Shown: positions 33,272 to 42,437, numbered from the stretch's first letter. The stretch is DNA of 64,000 nucleotides from Gammaproteobacteria bacterium (GCA_024229935.1 JAAERX010000051.1:1-64000); one strand, 5' to 3'. The notes: generated by a model not told the origin, from the sequence alone. Program-made: numbers and translations.

Positions 33272-33697
33272 ATGATTCCAAGAGAAACCATTGCCGAACG
33301 CATCCGGTCGCATGGCGTAAAACCAACGACGCAACGTTTGGAAATAGCTATGTTGTTACTTGTAGCACCACGTCACATGTCTGCTGAGCAAATTCTTGCT
33401 GACTTGCGTAAAGCAAATAGCCGTATTTCAAAAGCTACTGTTTACAACACGCTGAACCTTTTTACGCAGCATGGGCTTGTGCGTGAAGTATCAGCCGATT
33501 CAAACCGTCAGTTTTACGATTCCACAATTACACCACATCATCATTTTTATAATGTTGACACGGGTGAGTTGACTGACATTAAACAAGGTGATCTTATTTT
33601 CAGTAGTTTACCGGAGCTTCCTGCCGGAACTGAAGCGCAGGATATCGAAGTTATAGTGCGTGTGCGCAATGCTGTTGAGGCACGTAACGTAGCCTGA
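33272..33697 (+). CDS. Fur-family regulator, Irr-like
   Basis: A 141-residue metal- or haem-responsive repressor. The winged-helix domain shows RIRSHGVKPTTQRLEIAMLLL, HMSAEQILADLRKANSRISKATVYNTLNLF and QHGLVREVSA. The dimer region has TPHHHFYNVDTGEL, where the HHH run resembles the Irr type of Fur proteins. The cysteine pairs of zinc-structured Fur proteins are absent. The ATG at 33272 has GGGGG directly upstream; a GTG two codons earlier is in frame. It is divergent from the pilin operon, with 138 bases between. Its signal may be haem, iron or peroxide. Confidence 0.82.
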   Translation: MIPRETIAERIRSHGVKPTTQRLEIAMLLLVAPRHMSAEQILADLRKANSRISKATVYNTLNLFTQHGLVREVSADSNRQFYDSTITPHHHFYNVDTGELTDIKQGDLIFSSLPELPAGTEAQDIEVIVRVRNAVEARNVA

Positions 33698-33837
33698 GAC
33701 AGCAGGTCTTGTTGAGCCAGTGGGTTTTGTCTGGCATTCTTTTTTGTAAAATTAAATGAGCCGATTGCCGGAGGCTCTGTCTGGCCCTATACTGCGGCCC
33801 CGCTCATGCAAGCCTCGTTTAGTTCAAGCTCTAAAAT

Positions 33838-33913
33838 GCCGAAATAGCTCAGTTGGTAGAGCAACTGCTTCGTAAGCAGTAGGTCCGCGGTTCGAATCCG
33901 CGTTTCGGCACCA
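33838..33913 (+). tRNA. tRNA-Thr (anticodon CGT)
   Basis: A complete 76-base cloverleaf with encoded CCA. The acceptor pairs GCCGAAA with TTTCGGC, the D arm has AGCTCAGTTGGTAGAGC, the anticodon arm ACTGCTTCGTAAGCAGT has CGT in the loop, and the T arm has GCGGTTCGAATCCGC. All stems pair. CGT reads ACG, threonine. Confidence 0.97.
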
Positions 33914-34052
33914 TATCTAACTAGGAAGTGTATATAACCAGATGGGGAAAAATAGTTATTATGTGTGCTTGACTGGCTAATACCTACCAACGCTACAGGC
34001 ATTATACAACTCCATTTTACTCACTGATTGAGTAACTTTTCTTGGTATATAT

Positions 34053-34301
34053 ATGAAATTATTAGTACGTAACTTAAATCGCTCAACTACAGAGCAAGAG
34101 TTAAAGGATTTATTTCAGGCATTCGGTGCAGTTCAGTTTTGCAATTTAATTATTGACCAGGGTAGCGGTGTATCTAAGGGTTTTGCCTTTGTTGAAATGC
34201 CAAAGGCTGGGGAAGCAAAAGTTGCAATGAAAAACCTTAACTACACGACCGTTGGCGGCAACAAAATACGAGTTAAGAAGGCTGAAGTTAAAAATGTATA
34301 A
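34053..34301 (+). CDS. small RRM RNA-binding protein
   Basis: An 82-residue protein consisting of one RNA recognition motif. RNP2 is LLVRNL near the start and RNP1 is KGFAFVEM at about residues 47-54. Such single-RRM proteins occur in cyanobacteria and many gammaproteobacteria, and cold-linked roles have been proposed. It begins 140 bases after tRNA-Thr. Its last codons overlap the start of the following lipoprotein gene by eight bases, suggesting a shared transcript. Confidence 0.88.
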   Translation: MKLLVRNLNRSTTEQELKDLFQAFGAVQFCNLIIDQGSGVSKGFAFVEMPKAGEAKVAMKNLNYTTVGGNKIRVKKAEVKNV

Positions 34302-34686
34302 CAAGCAATTGTTCAAAATATCTATATCTCACAGTTCAACCGCTTTGGTTGCCATGGCTTCTTTTTCTTTCGTTTTAGGAGGGTGCTCACCAAAAGACCT
34401 GCCGTTGCCTGAACATGAACAAGGCCTAAAGACCGCATCCGGGCAAATCGTATCCTGTGATATTGAGGCACTTGTTGATTCTGGCCAAACAGTATTTGCT
34501 GGAATGGCAATTGATGCGCCTGGAGAGCCCTATATCAGATTTAATTTTCCGAGAGATGAGTACCTAAAATATGCATCATGGTGTGATGAAAAGACTGTTG
34601 TTACGATTACGTATAAAGCTAAAAGTACTAAACTAAGACCTGAAATTACTTATTGGGCAAAGAGCATAGAGGAATATGAAATATAA
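34294..34686 (+). CDS. putative lipoprotein of unknown function
   Basis: A 130-residue protein with a hydrophobic N-terminus ending in a lipobox (FSFVLGGCSPKD), so it is probably lipid-anchored after processing by LspA. The mature part (IVSCDIEALVDSGQTVFAGMAIDAPGEPYIRFNF...YASWCDEKTVVTITYKAKS) has two cysteines and a beta-rich look; I do not recognise the family. The start at 34294 overlaps the end of the RRM gene. The next 410 bases (34687-35096) contain no gene I can see. Confidence 0.65.
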   Translation: MYNKQLFKISISHSSTALVAMASFSFVLGGCSPKDLPLPEHEQGLKTASGQIVSCDIEALVDSGQTVFAGMAIDAPGEPYIRFNFPRDEYLKYASWCDEKTVVTITYKAKSTKLRPEITYWAKSIEEYEI

Positions 34687-35096
34687 GTAGTTGGGGTGAC
34701 TGGTCTACTGGTAGTGGGTTGGCGCTTTCAGTCTGTATTTTGTCGTCACTGGGTTTTATTTTTGATTTAAGCAATTAACCTATCTGTTTTTGTTTTCTTG
34801 TTATTGGGCGGGTCCTTAATGCCTCTAATTATCTGTTAACCGGAAATCCTTCGGCCTGCTGATATAAATTCTAAGGGGTGCATGCCAAGAAATACGGTAT
34901 TGAGTGTCTGGGAGAGGTTTGTAGCATAAGTTTCTGTATTTTTGTTGTGAACAGACGATTATAACAAGCCGGATGTTTTTTACGCGTCACTAAAAATCAT
35001 ATAAAGTCAGTGCTTAGATGGTAGAGAAAATAACGGAATTGATGTAACCGACAATACAGCATGAACCATAATTATTTTATTAACTAGGGAACAAAA

Positions 35097-35510
35097 ATGA
35101 ATATTATTAAAAAACTTAGTCTCTTTCTTGGTGTGTTTGCCCTATTTGGGCTTTCTCCTTTGGCTTTTGCGGATGATGATGGCTTTGATAATGAGTGGAC
35201 AATTATTGTTAAAGGTAAAGCTGAAAATGCGGGTAAGGTGAGTTTTAGACTTGTTTATGCACCATCTGATGATGGTTTGGCAGGTGATGAAGAATTTATT
35301 GAAGCGTCAATTCCTGTAGATACTAGTGAAAATGATGCTACTAAGATAATCGCAGCTGCATTCAAAGACGTTCTTCAGTTGGATGATTTTAATGTGGATT
35401 TGCAAGATGGTGCAAAAATTCAGGTTGAAGCAAAATATGACACACCTGACTTTGTGATAGAGGTTGCTACCAATCCTGTGCAGGGCATAAGCTTTGTGAT
35501 TGAAGACTGA
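35097..35510 (+). CDS. exported acidic protein of unknown function
   Basis: A 137-residue protein with a clear signal peptide (MNIIKKLSLFLGVFALFGLSPLAFA, cut before DDDG). The mature protein is acidic and probably all-beta (NEWTIIVKGKAENAGKVSFRLVYAPSDDG, DFNVDLQDGAKIQVEAKYDTP). No cysteines remain and no family is recognised. It follows a 410-base gap, presumably with its own promoter; the ATG has AGGGAACAAAA just upstream. Confidence 0.65.
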   Translation: MNIIKKLSLFLGVFALFGLSPLAFADDDGFDNEWTIIVKGKAENAGKVSFRLVYAPSDDGLAGDEEFIEASIPVDTSENDATKIIAAAFKDVLQLDDFNVDLQDGAKIQVEAKYDTPDFVIEVATNPVQGISFVIED

Positions 35511-35558
35511 TGCAAGGTTAAGTCTTCAGTATTTTTACTTAGCAGCCTGATTGGGGTT

Positions 35559-35574
35559 CAGCCTGATCAGGCTG
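35559..35574. repeat. 16-base palindrome at the end of the MFS gene
   Basis: CAGCCTG-AT-CAGGCTG spans the stop codon of the minus-strand transporter and lies 49 bases after the convergent exported-protein gene. It may act as a weak terminator stem. A near-identical palindrome with TT in the centre occurs at 110-125. Confidence 0.45.
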
Positions 35575-36874
35575 TGTTTGTTAGCAGCTTTTTCCGATAT
35601 CCTCTTAAGGCCCAACGGATTAAAAATAAAGCTGGGATGCCATAAATAACAGGCACCAGTGCGACAGAGTACTGCAGGCCATTTTCACCCATCACATTGT
35701 CATTTAACAGCCCCACTGTCATGGGCCCTAGGAAGAGCCCTGCTACGCTGATAATCAGAAAATAAATGGCTGTTACCTGGCCGCGTATTTCGCCGGGTGT
35801 GATGTTCATAAGGGCGGTGGGTGCTACAGCTGAGATCATGGCCAGACTAATGAGATTAAGCATGAATACGCCAAAGGCGAGTTCAGCGCTGGGCATTAAT
35901 GGTGCGATAGAAGCTGTGGGCACCATCAACAGGGTGCCCAGGATAATTAATTTTACTGGTGCATCTTTTTGTCCCTGCGATGTCATTCGATCGGATAACC
36001 AACCCGTAATATTCACAGTCAGAGGTCCGATGAGTAGCATACCGATGCCGTAATAGAGGCCAAATTTTTCTCCCTCCCAGCCCCAGGTACGCTGAAACAT
36101 GGCGGGCAGCCAGAACTGACTGTAGGAGATGATAAGCATAACGCTGACAATTAACACAAATCCTGCGTAAGCGTGTTTGTTTGCCCAGAGATAGCGGGTT
36201 GCATCCCGCAGTCCGGCATTTTTCTCATCTGTAAGTCCTGCTCTCTCCTGCCGCGCAGGTTCACGAAGTGCCAAGCATAAAAGTGCAACCAGCAGCCCGG
36301 GTAATCCCACAACAATGAAGGCAAATTGCCAGGGGGCAACCAGGCCAAGAATAGGTAGTGTTATAGCATCAACGGTTTTTGACCAGATGATGACGCTTGC
36401 GCCTGTGATATAGGCAATACCCGCACCTATAGATAAAGCTGCTGCATAAACGGCGATAGGTTTACCCCGTTTTTCAGGAGGGAAACTATCAGCAATGATG
36501 GGCAATGCGCAGGGGCTGAGTGTGGCTTCGCCTACGCCTACGGTAATACGTGCAATAAATAGCTGTACAAAATTTACGGCTATACCGCTGGCTGCTGTGG
36601 CAAGTGACCAGACAGTAACACCAACACCTATAATCCAGGTTCGGCGGGCGCGATCTGAGAGCCAGCCTAAGGGCACCCCGAGTGTTGTATAAAAAAGTGC
36701 AAAGGCAGGTCCCAGTAGCAGGCTTACCTGAGTATCTGTTAGCTCCAGGTCATTTTTAATGGGCTCAATCAGCAGGCTGAGGATATAGCGATCAATAAAT
36801 GAAAAGATATAGATCAGCGTCAGGAGAAAAACGGTATACCAGGCATAGGATCGGCTGGGTAAGGAGGTATTCAT
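35567..36874 (-). CDS. MFS transporter, spinster-like
   Basis: A 435-residue inner-membrane carrier with 12 predicted helices. It begins with the spinster-type segment FLLTLIYIFSFIDRYILSLLIEPIKNDLELTDTQVSLLLGPAFALFYTTLGVPLGWLSDRARR, the MFS motif A region, followed by GVGEATLSPCALPIIADSFPPEKRG. The solute is not predictable; relatives are annotated as hexuronate, sphingolipid or aromatic-acid carriers. It stands alone on the minus strand, followed upstream by nearly 680 bases with only a broken small frame. Confidence 0.85.
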   Translation of the reverse strand: MNTSLPSRSYAWYTVFLLTLIYIFSFIDRYILSLLIEPIKNDLELTDTQVSLLLGPAFALFYTTLGVPLGWLSDRARRTWIIGVGVTVWSLATAASGIAVNFVQLFIARITVGVGEATLSPCALPIIADSFPPEKRGKPIAVYAAALSIGAGIAYITGASVIIWSKTVDAITLPILGLVAPWQFAFIVVGLPGLLVALLCLALREPARQERAGLTDEKNAGLRDATRYLWANKHAYAGFVLIVSVMLIISYSQFWLPAMFQRTWGWEGEKFGLYYGIGMLLIGPLTVNITGWLSDRMTSQGQKDAPVKLIILGTLLMVPTASIAPLMPSAELAFGVFMLNLISLAMISAVAPTALMNITPGEIRGQVTAIYFLIISVAGLFLGPMTVGLLNDNVMGENGLQYSVALVPVIYGIPALFLIRWALRGYRKKLLTNTA

Positions 36875-37230
36875 GTACGGGTTATCTGCATGGTCAATCC
36901 TGTTTCAGTAGTGGGTCTAGTGATAATACTGCTTAAGCCTGATGGTTTTCTCATGATGTAGATATCGGGTTAGCTGATGCTTTGCAATAAAGAGCAGAAA
37001 AAATATCTTTTGAATGCCTCTTGATCGAGTCTAACTTATTGATTTTTTGGTTTTTTATTAAATACTTAATCAAAAGAGATGATGTTTGTCTATGCTGTAG
37101 TTGTTATCTTAATCGCACGTAACCGGTGTCGTGTTTTGGGGGGTTCTGACGCGATAGCAAGGGTTTAAAGCAATGCTTACAGCTCATGTTAACCCGGATG
37201 CAATGAGCACAGTCAGACCATGGCAAAGGT

Positions 37231-37387
37231 TTGAATTATAGACGATTCTTCCTCAAACTGAATTTTCTCTTTCTACCCATTACTTTAATGGGTATTTTTT
37301 TGCCTGGCCTTTGGTGTTCTGCTGGCAGGCATTATCAATGTTTATATGTATGGGTCTCAAGGCCTGAGTCGTAACGGCTATTCATAG
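37231..37387 (+). pseudogene. small membrane protein frame broken at a T homopolymer
   Basis: In the long gap between the MFS and ferric-reductase-like genes, a frame starting with TTG at 37231 reads NYRRFFLKLNFLFLPITLMGIF up to a run of seven T at 37295-37301. Skipping one T continues as CLAFGVLLAGIINVYMYGSQ and ends with TAG at 37385. Together this is a ~50-residue, one-to-two-helix membrane protein. The frameshift could be a real mutation, slippage-dependent expression or a sequence error. I do not recognise the family. The rest of the gap (36875-37230 and 37388-37551) has no gene I can see. Confidence 0.4.
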
Positions 37388-37551
37388 AATTTGCATAAGT
37401 AAAACTATCTGGTATGTGCATGCCCATGAAGTGGTAATTAATGAAATTATCAGCCCTGTCTGTAACTTTATGCCTTAAGATTACGATAATTCCTAATTAG
37501 GGGCTTTATTAAGATCCCTAAGCGTAAAACTCTAAATACCTTTGGTTGATT

Positions 37552-38187
37552 ATGAAAAGACCTGTACGAATGATCTTAATGCTTGTCGCAACGCTCATGG
37601 TGCTTGCGGCTGGGGTGCTTATCTTATCCCAGCCCAATCTGCTGGAGCGCATTAGCATTACTTCGGCATGGTTATGTATGTTCTATATGACTGTAGCTTT
37701 GTTGATTGGCCCGCTACGTCGAGCTCGTGGTGAAGTTGTACCCGCTAATATTTATATTCGTCGGGATGTAGGTATCTGGGCTGCATTACTTGGCCTGCTG
37801 CATTTTTATACCGGTAATGTTGTGGCCATGAATGAGGTTTATATTGACACTTTTGTGCGCGGGCCGTTTGCGCCTCTAACAGAAATGCTACGGAATCAGC
37901 TGTTTTTCTGGGGCAGCATTACGGGGCTGATTATCGCCATCTTTTTTCTTGTCTTACTTGCGATCTCTTCAGACTGGGCTATACGTAGGCTGAAGCTGTC
38001 ACGCTGGAAGAAAATTCAGCAAATTTCACATGTGGCGCTTTGGTTGACAGTTGTGCATGGCATTGCTTTTCAGCTGCTGGAATCACGTTTTATCCCGCTG
38101 GTTTCAATGGTGGTGATGGCGATAGCCATATTTTTAGTGCAGTTAAGGGGGCGGCGCAGAAATAAGCGTAAACTGCAGGCTTATTGA
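37552..38187 (+). CDS. ferric-reductase-like transmembrane protein
   Basis: A 211-residue membrane protein with six hydrophobic segments, resembling the haem-binding transmembrane domain of ferric reductases and MsrQ. Histidines suitable as haem ligands are in GLLHFYTGN, QQISHVALWLTVVHGI. The basic loop RRLKLSRWKKIQQ fits the family. It lacks the cytoplasmic FAD/NAD domain, so it would rely on a separate electron donor, and no MsrP partner is nearby. The start is the ATG at 37552, two codons after a TTG. Its last seven bases overlap the convergent next gene. Confidence 0.7.
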   Translation: MKRPVRMILMLVATLMVLAAGVLILSQPNLLERISITSAWLCMFYMTVALLIGPLRRARGEVVPANIYIRRDVGIWAALLGLLHFYTGNVVAMNEVYIDTFVRGPFAPLTEMLRNQLFFWGSITGLIIAIFFLVLLAISSDWAIRRLKLSRWKKIQQISHVALWLTVVHGIAFQLLESRFIPLVSMVVMAIAIFLVQLRGRRRNKRKLQAY

Positions 38188-38642
38188 GCCGCCCGGCCAC
38201 GCCACAGGATAACGCCGGTGAGACCAAAATAGGATATGAACATAAACAGAAATTCTGGAAATTCAAGCTGGTCGACACCATAGCGGGCGATATTTTCAAA
38301 ACAGATAAAAGCGATGGTGTAAGCCAGTCCGCCACCCAGAGTTACGCCGACCTGCCAGACTTTCGAACGTTTATGTGGGCGTACAGCAAATAGATACCAG
38401 GCAATAAAGAACCACAGCGTGTAAAGATTAAGGAGTGTCATCCAGAAGTCGGCATTCTGAAAATAATGATTCACCCAGAATGCACCTGCACCAATAAAAT
38501 TAATCAGTACATAGCGCCACTCATCCAGAGGTGCCTTGAGTATCTTTTCCCAGAGTACAACCAGAAAAATATAGCTTAGCCAGGTGCCAAATATAAGCTC
38601 ATAAAACTGAACAGTGCCTTCCCATGCAGGATCAATCATCAT
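38181..38642 (-). CDS. hypothetical four-helix membrane protein
   Basis: A 153-residue protein with about five hydrophobic stretches (FGTWLSYIFLVVLWEKIL, WRYVLINFIGAGAFWVNHYF, WMTLLNLYTLWFFIAWYLFAV, VGVTLGGGLAYTIAFICF, EFLFMFISYFGLTGVILW). No known motif. It converges with the ferric-reductase-like gene with a seven-base overlap of the coding ends, so the two are not in one operon. Starts at either of two adjacent ATGs. Confidence 0.55.
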   Translation of the reverse strand: MMIDPAWEGTVQFYELIFGTWLSYIFLVVLWEKILKAPLDEWRYVLINFIGAGAFWVNHYFQNADFWMTLLNLYTLWFFIAWYLFAVRPHKRSKVWQVGVTLGGGLAYTIAFICFENIARYGVDQLEFPEFLFMFISYFGLTGVILWRGRAAQ

Positions 38643-38792
38643 GTTGTTGCCTTAGTGTTATAACTTTGTCTGCGTGTATCTTATATTAAGTGAGTTGTAT
38701 TCGGTAAATGTGAGGCAGAGTAATTTGCCCGCCTGGGCTAGATGCCTGTTTAAGGGGTTGCTTGTTGAGTTAAGGAATGTGCAGGAAAGTTG

Positions 38793-39149
38793 TTATTTCT
38801 TCCAGCCACGTCTTATTGAGCTGGTGTTATAGGGGTTATACTGGCTATCAGTTGGTTTATCAGTTTCTTTATCAATCTGGGTTGTTTTTAGTTTGCGGGT
38901 ATCGTTATCCAGTTCCTGTTCCCAGCTAAGAGTGTTGTAGGGGTTGGCTTCCCGTGCCGCTTCAGCTTCCAGCTCTATCGTGTCCAGCATATTATCATCA
39001 AGAAAAGGGTTATTTCCCTTACGTACCTGTGATGGCAAGGATTCATCAAAAATAGGTTTTTTGCGTGAGGCAGGAGGTTCTGTTGGAGATTTAATTTCCC
39101 ATGTCGGTTTTTTTTTGACTTTACCCAGCAGTGTTTTGATGAAATTCAC
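38793..39149 (-). CDS. hypothetical polar protein
   Basis: A 118-residue, highly charged protein (MNFIKTLLGKVKKKPTWEI...NPYNTLSWEQELDNDTRKL...YNPYNTSSIRRGWKK). The NPYNT segment occurs twice, near residues 92 and 107, the second close to the C-terminus. It is probably disordered in large part. No membrane segment or known domain. The 300 bases upstream (39150-39453) show no other gene. Confidence 0.5.
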   Translation of the reverse strand: MNFIKTLLGKVKKKPTWEIKSPTEPPASRKKPIFDESLPSQVRKGNNPFLDDNMLDTIELEAEAAREANPYNTLSWEQELDNDTRKLKTTQIDKETDKPTDSQYNPYNTSSIRRGWKK

Positions 39150-39453
39150 CGGTCTGACCTGATTCTCTAAGTAGTTAGAATGTAGCCCGTAGCGGAAATT
39201 ATGGGTGTGCGCTGGCTCACATTACCAAGGTGTTGCATATACGTAATTACTTGATTTATATGATAAATAGGGGTCTCCTGTGGATAAGTGCTTATTGGTA
39301 TGAATAGATTTATGTGTATTTGCAGGCTGTATTTAAATGTGGGCTAAGTAATGCTGGGGTTAGAGATTTAGAATGAGCTTTCTTTTGGGGTGGCATCATT
39401 AAGTGCCACTGTGTTTATTGTCTATTGCATACAGGCATTAAGGGTTTAGTTTT

Positions 39454-40209
39454 ATGCGGGTACTTATTGTTTATGCTCATCCGGAGCCTGCATCGTTCAA
39501 CGGTGCACTACGGGATGTTGCTAAGGATGTTTTATGTGCTGCGGGTCATGAAGTCATGGTCAGTGATCTTTATGCACAGGGTTTTGCAGCCGTTGCCGGG
39601 CCAGCTGATGTGGTAGTTCGGCAAAATGAGGATGTGTTTAATTTGGGCATGGAGCAAATGCATGCATCCCAGACAGAAGCATTTTCAGCTGATGTGCAGG
39701 CAGAGCTTGATAAACTTATGGCTGCCGATGTTCTGATTTTGCAGTTCCCGATGTGGTGGTTCTCCATGCCTGCAATCTTAAAAGGTTGGGTAGACCGTGT
39801 GTTTGCATTTGGTAGTGCATATGATTTTGGCCGTACCTGGGAGAATGGGGTTTTTGCCGGGCGTAAGGCAATGCTGTCAATTACTGCCAGTGCGCCTGAA
39901 GCAGCCTTTAAACCGGATGGCCGAAATGGTGATATGGAGCGCGTGCTTTGGCCAATTCATGCCGGTATTCTGGCCTTATGTGGGTATTCAGTATTACCAC
40001 CATTTATTGCGCATGGGATTCCTTTTATTGGTGAGGAGGCTATGCAAGCAGAACTGGAGCGCTACAAGCAGCATTTACTGGCTATAGATACAACTGAAGC
40101 GCTATTTTTTCATGCTGATGCTGAGATATCCGACTATCGTTTGGCAGCTAATATTAAACCGACAACCCCCGGGCAGCATCGTGGCCCTCGCTGGCATTTG
40201 CCTGAATGA
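39454..40209 (+). CDS. NAD(P)H:quinone oxidoreductase, flavodoxin fold
   Basis: A 251-residue flavoprotein of the NQO1/KefF family, reducing quinones or nitro compounds by two electrons. It begins MRVLIVYAHPEPASFNGAL, the family phosphate-binding start, and contains LQFPMWWFSMPAILKGWVDRVFAFGSAY, the diagnostic flavin/quinone segment. It is the first gene of a run (quinone reductase, UbiX, flavin protein) that looks like accessory metabolism of aromatic or unsaturated acids. Confidence 0.85.
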   Translation: MRVLIVYAHPEPASFNGALRDVAKDVLCAAGHEVMVSDLYAQGFAAVAGPADVVVRQNEDVFNLGMEQMHASQTEAFSADVQAELDKLMAADVLILQFPMWWFSMPAILKGWVDRVFAFGSAYDFGRTWENGVFAGRKAMLSITASAPEAAFKPDGRNGDMERVLWPIHAGILALCGYSVLPPFIAHGIPFIGEEAMQAELERYKQHLLAIDTTEALFFHADAEISDYRLAANIKPTTPGQHRGPRWHLPE

Positions 40210-40307
40210 ATAGTCACACTGTGGCTGTTGTGACACAACTACTTGCTCAAAGTAGAGCTGTGTAGCAAGGTACGCTTAATAATTATAAGTAAGCAGTAGG
40301 AACCGGT

Positions 40308-40883
40308 ATGCGATTGATAGTAGGAATCTCAGGTGCAAGTGGTGTTATCTATGGTATTCGTATGCTTGAGGTGCTTAAGGGTCAGCCTGAAGTAGAAACC
40401 CACCTGGTTATCAGTAACGGTGGCAAGCTGAATATTGCACTGGAGACTGATTGGAATGTTAAGGATGTAGAGGCACTTGCAGATGAAGTGCACAGTGACC
40501 AGAATCTTGCCGCCACCATTGCCAGTGGTTCGTTTAAAACCGGCGGTATGGTGGTGGCGCCGTGTTCAATGAAAAGCCTTTCTGGTGTGGTGAATTCGTA
40601 TGCGGATACGTTGCTTGTCAGAGCGGCTGATGTGGTACTAAAAGAAAACCGTCCACTGGTGCTTATGCCACGTGAGACACCGCTGCATACGGGTCATTTG
40701 CGTTTATTGCATGAAGCAGCATTGATGGGCATTACTATTGCACCGCCAATGCCGGCTTTTTATAACGAACCCCAATGTATTGATGACCTTATTAACCACA
40801 ATATTGGTCGTATACTTGATTTGTTTGATATTGATAACAGTATTGTAAAGCGTTGGGCCGGCGCACAGCCGAAGCGTACTTAG
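40308..40883 (+). CDS. ubiX: UbiX-type flavin prenyltransferase
   Basis: Makes prenylated FMN, the cofactor that UbiD-type decarboxylases need, from FMN and dimethylallyl phosphate. The 191-residue protein has the full pattern: LIVGISGASGVIYGIRMLEVL, SGSFKTGGMVVAPCSMKSLSGV and PLVLMPRETPLHTGHLRLLHEAALMGITIAPPMPAFY. A UbiD-type gene lies 3 kb downstream, so this copy probably serves that enzyme rather than, or besides, ubiquinone synthesis. The next gene follows after nine bases. Confidence 0.93.
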   Translation: MRLIVGISGASGVIYGIRMLEVLKGQPEVETHLVISNGGKLNIALETDWNVKDVEALADEVHSDQNLAATIASGSFKTGGMVVAPCSMKSLSGVVNSYADTLLVRAADVVLKENRPLVLMPRETPLHTGHLRLLHEAALMGITIAPPMPAFYNEPQCIDDLINHNIGRILDLFDIDNSIVKRWAGAQPKRT

Positions 40884-40892
40884 TTTTACCAG

Positions 40893-41369
40893 GTGAGTGA
40901 TGCAGCCAAAACCAGAGCCCGGCAGTTTTTAAATGAGATCAGTACGCTGACGCTGGCAACCAGTAGTGACAGCTCGCCTTGGGCTGCAACTGTATTCTTC
41001 GCAGCTGATAGTAAATTTAATATCTATTTTGTTTCTGATCACCGTACCCGGCATGGTCGGAATATGGCTGCTAACGAACAGGTGGCGGCAACCATCAATC
41101 CTGATTGTGACAACTGGCATGATGTAGCTGGGTTGCAAATAAGTGGCGTTGTGTCTGTTGTAGGTGGTCTGGAACGCACCAAAGCACTTGCTGTTTATCT
41201 TAAGAAATTCCCGCAGATTGATGCATTGTTTGCCAAACCACAGGGTGAGCACGAAGAAACCATTGCGGCTCGTTTAAAAGCAGCTAACTTTTACAAGATT
41301 ACGCCGGAGATGATTCGGGTTATCGATAATGAAAAGGGTTTTGGGTATAGAGAAGAAATTAAGCTGTAG
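40893..41369 (+). CDS. pyridoxamine-phosphate-oxidase-fold flavin protein
   Basis: A 158-residue protein of the PNPOx-like split-barrel family. Segments ARQFLNEISTLTLATSSDSSPWAATVFFAADSKFNIYFVSDHRTRHGRNMAANEQVAATI are typical. Members bind FMN, F420 or haem and reduce varied substrates. It starts with GTG nine bases after ubiX, so the two are co-transcribed. It may supply or use reduced flavin for the local pathway; that is a guess. Confidence 0.72.
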   Translation: MSDAAKTRARQFLNEISTLTLATSSDSSPWAATVFFAADSKFNIYFVSDHRTRHGRNMAANEQVAATINPDCDNWHDVAGLQISGVVSVVGGLERTKALAVYLKKFPQIDALFAKPQGEHEETIAARLKAANFYKITPEMIRVIDNEKGFGYREEIKL

Positions 41370-41501
41370 CAATCTTCCGGGTGCCAGCAATACGTGCAAA
41401 AGGTTAAATGCTTCAGCTTACGTATGATGGCGTATTCAAGCGCCATTGACATCTCTATTGTGTCGTGAGGTTTTTATTGTCAGGCTTTCAGCCGTGATAT
41501 T

Positions 41502-42437
41502 TTAGCTTTTGTAGGCTTGTTTCAGCTCTGCTACCAGTTCAGCAACCGGTTTGACCTTGTGGATATCTTCCACGCCTTTGCCGGCTGACCAGATGTCTTT
41601 CCAGGTGCTGCCCATATTGTCTTCTTCATCAAAACTAATTTTGCCACGTGGTTTATCAAGGTCAAATGCATCTATACCTGCGGCTAAAATACTGGGCATT
41701 AAAAAATGTGCCGGTATGCCAGTGAAGTAGGGTGTGAGCACTACATCATCGGCCTCAGCATCAACCACCATCTGTTTGTAGGCATCACTGGCCTGGCATT
41801 CATTTGTGGCAATAAAACGTGTGCCCATATAAGCAAAATCTGCACCTGCTTTGATGGTGTGCTTAATATCGGTGCCAGTGCTAATTGCACCGCCCACAAT
41901 CAGCGGGCCTTTAAAAAATTTTCTAACCAGCGGAATAAATGTATCTGCGGACATAGAGCCGGTATGGCCGCCAGCACCTTCACATATCAGTATCAGGCCA
42001 TCTGCGCCCCGGTTAGCAGCCTTGTGGGCGAACTCCACATTATTCACATCAGAAAATACCAGACCGCCGTATTCATGAACCCTGGCGGCAACTTTTTCCG
42101 GGCTACCCAGTGAGGTGATGACAATATCCGGCTTATATTTAAGGATCAGATTCAGATCCGGGCCATAACGTTTGTTGCTGCGATGAACAATTAGATTGGC
42201 AGCCCAGGGCGCGACCTTGCCAGGGTTTTCCTGTTCGGCGGCTGCCAGTTCAGTAGTAATTCGCTTAAACCATTCTTCTAGCACTTCAACTGGACGGGCA
42301 TTCAGGGTTGGGAAGGCGCCAATAACACCTGCCTTACAGGCCTCGATCACAAGATCCGGTCCCGAGATCAGAAACATGGGAGCAGCAAAGGCCGGGATGG
42401 ATAACCGTGCCTTTATGGCATCAATTTTTGTGGTCAT
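41502..42437 (-). CDS. nitronate monooxygenase family protein
   Basis: A 311-residue FMN enzyme of the 2-nitropropane dioxygenase/nitronate monooxygenase family (TIM barrel). The start APMFLISGPDLVIEACKAGVIGAFPTLNARP, the FMN loop ICEGAGGHTGSM with the catalytic histidine, and GGAISTGTDIKHTIKAGADFAYMGTRFIATNE are all typical. Many family members act on substrates other than nitronates. It is on the opposite strand to ubiX and ubiD but inside the same block. Confidence 0.85.
   Translation of the reverse strand: MTTKIDAIKARLSIPAFAAPMFLISGPDLVIEACKAGVIGAFPTLNARPVEVLEEWFKRITTELAAAEQENPGKVAPWAANLIVHRSNKRYGPDLNLILKYKPDIVITSLGSPEKVAARVHEYGGLVFSDVNNVEFAHKAANRGADGLILICEGAGGHTGSMSADTFIPLVRKFFKGPLIVGGAISTGTDIKHTIKAGADFAYMGTRFIATNECQASDAYKQMVVDAEADDVVLTPYFTGIPAHFLMPSILAAGIDAFDLDKPRGKISFDEEDNMGSTWKDIWSAGKGVEDIHKVKPVAELVAELKQAYKS

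Noticed and set aside
33787-34002. Minus-strand ORF of 71 codons containing GAETRIRTADLLLTKQ
   Set aside because: It is the antisense reading of the tRNA-Thr gene, a well-known false protein call.
33914-35096. Genomic island integrated at tRNA-Thr
   Set aside because: The genes after the tRNA are small and odd, but I found no integrase and no repeat of the tRNA 3' end downstream.
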